Below are positions 58,290 to 58,690 of a stretch of 58,690 nt of DNA, one piece after another. The DNA lies in the NCBI GenBank assembly GCA_910584185.1, contig CAJTYC010000003.1, forward strand, positions 1 through 58,690, given 5' to 3'. Source of the stretch: an uncultured Muribaculaceae bacterium (lineage in GTDB: Bacteria; Bacteroidota; Bacteroidia; Bacteroidales; Muribaculaceae). Every line of letters begins with the position of its first letter. Position 1 is the stretch's first letter. Position numbers and translations under genes: made by a program. Under the pieces are notes generated by a model. It ran no database searches and had not been told where the DNA came from. It saw only the letters and a list, made by a program, of their open reading frames with translations.

Positions 58290-58335
58290 TGTCTTTGGTA
58301 TCGTTAAGCCGGCTTGGTTAAAGGGACATGGATTC

Positions 58336-58360
58336 GGGCTTCCGCCCTCACACAACTCCA
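58336..58360. repeat. Palindromic intergenic repeat (family A)
   Basis: GGGC-TTCC-GCCC hairpin followed by TCACACAACTCCA, matching the copies at 27833 and 38272. Confidence 0.75.
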
Positions 58361-58507
58361 AGAGGAATAATAACTCCAAGAGGGGGTAATGGAGGAGAGC
58401 ATGGGAGAGGTTCGGGTTAATTAAGCCGGCATTGAGGGGGGAGGTGGGTTAAAATTTATGCAAAAATATGAATTTGGTGTGAAAAAGGCAATAGAGGAGA
58501 TGCAATA

Positions 58508-58539
58508 TTTGTAAAAATCAAAAAAAATAGCTAATTTTG
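58508..58539 (+). promoter_or_regulatory. Promoter of the tRNA-Arg gene
   Basis: TTTG (58508-58511), 20-base spacer, TAATTTTG (58532-58539). The tRNA begins 77 bases later, leaving a long 5' leader of about 70 bases. Confidence 0.75.
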
Positions 58540-58615
58540 CGGACTCATAGTAGCCGACGGCCATTATGGGCAGTGGCATTGTGGCTTTATGTGAGCCGAT
58601 AATTGGTGAGGACGA

Positions 58616-58687
58616 GCCTCTGTAGTTCAACGGATAGAATAGGAGTTTCCTAAACTTTAGATAGGGGTTCGATTCCCCTCGGAGGTA
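58616..58687 (+). tRNA. tRNA-Arg (anticodon CCU)
   Basis: 72 nucleotides folding as a cloverleaf: acceptor GCCTCTG with CGGAGGT, D arm GTTC...GAAT, anticodon arm GGAGT-TTCCTAA-ACTTT (two G-U pairs at the base), T arm AGGGG-TTCGATT-CCCCT, discriminator A. The anticodon CCT reads AGG codons. CCA is not encoded. Its gene ends 3 bases before the window edge. Confidence 0.93.
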
Positions 58688-58690
58688 CAA

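Larger units (their letters stand above)
58290..58615. other. Spacer between the glycosyltransferase and the tRNA gene
   Basis: 326 bp without a supported gene. It holds a family A repeat (58336-58360) and the tRNA promoter (58508-58539). A minus-strand ORF running through the tRNA is rejected. Confidence 0.7.

Noticed and set aside
58421..58690. Minus-strand ORF at the right edge
   Set aside because: It begins in the antisense of the tRNA-Arg gene, a common false call (YLRGESNPYL-type peptide).

Overview
The window looks like chromosome of a Bacteroidales bacterium, probably near the Muribaculaceae; the order is well supported and the family is a guess. The reasons are promoters of the TTTG-N19-21-TAnnTTTG type, little Shine-Dalgarno signal, and families largely confined to Bacteroidota: PorX, PorW/SprE, DUF4294, DUF6377, PCMD, BspA-like repeats, a long signal peptidase I and a four-subunit 2-oxoacid:ferredoxin oxidoreductase. 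MurE carries the DNPR motif and dapB is present, so the peptidoglycan is predicted to contain meso-diaminopimelate.

Layout. 1-2.4 kb is an accessory-looking, AT-richer edge: the 3' part of a BspA-like surface protein, a four-helix-bundle gene bracketed by near-identical 9-bp-period arrays, and a low-complexity lipoprotein. 2.5-18.5 kb is the division and cell wall (dcw) cluster in the order rsmH-ftsL-ftsI-murE-mraY-murD-ftsW-murG-murC-ftsQ-ftsA-ftsZ, with no mraZ and no ddl. A 168-bp perfect-ended palindromic element sits in front of rsmH. 18.6-24.1 kb holds a THUMP-type RNA methyltransferase with an RNA-binding-like repeat tail, an unknown membrane protein, pdxB, a viroplasmin-RNase H and queG. 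24.1-32.7 kb holds a small unknown gene, rnpA, yidD, a TatD hydrolase, exported proteins, dapB, lepB, a WbqC-like gene, a DUF4294 protein and an OmpA-type lipoprotein.

32.7-39.4 kb is on the minus strand: the vor/kor oxidoreductase operon, pyrH-frr, a Sir2 deacylase and gap. mscL stands alone on the plus strand. 40.5-52.7 kb is again minus strand: porW-porX-sel1, then nadB-ctp-mfd. 52.8-56.8 kb is a plus-strand unit (M28 glutaminyl-cyclase-like lipoprotein, tyrS, DUF6377 regulator). After it come an apparently non-coding transcription unit with its own promoter and terminator, a GT2 glycosyltransferase, and a tRNA-Arg(CCU) at the right edge.

How it fits together. The dcw genes build and place the septal wall. 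lepB, the cyclase-like enzyme and PorX/PorW concern export, and the surface protein at the left edge ends in a tail resembling type IX sorting domains. Two exported proteins here have Gln at the predicted mature N-terminus, the substrate of glutaminyl cyclases.

The spacers are unusually rich in repeats: several arrays with a 9-bp period, a 7-bp AT-rich family just after stop codons, and three interspersed palindromic families that recur across the window. With the candidate sRNA, these are the least explained parts of the window. I found no CRISPR array, prophage, insertion sequence with a transposase, or rRNA gene.
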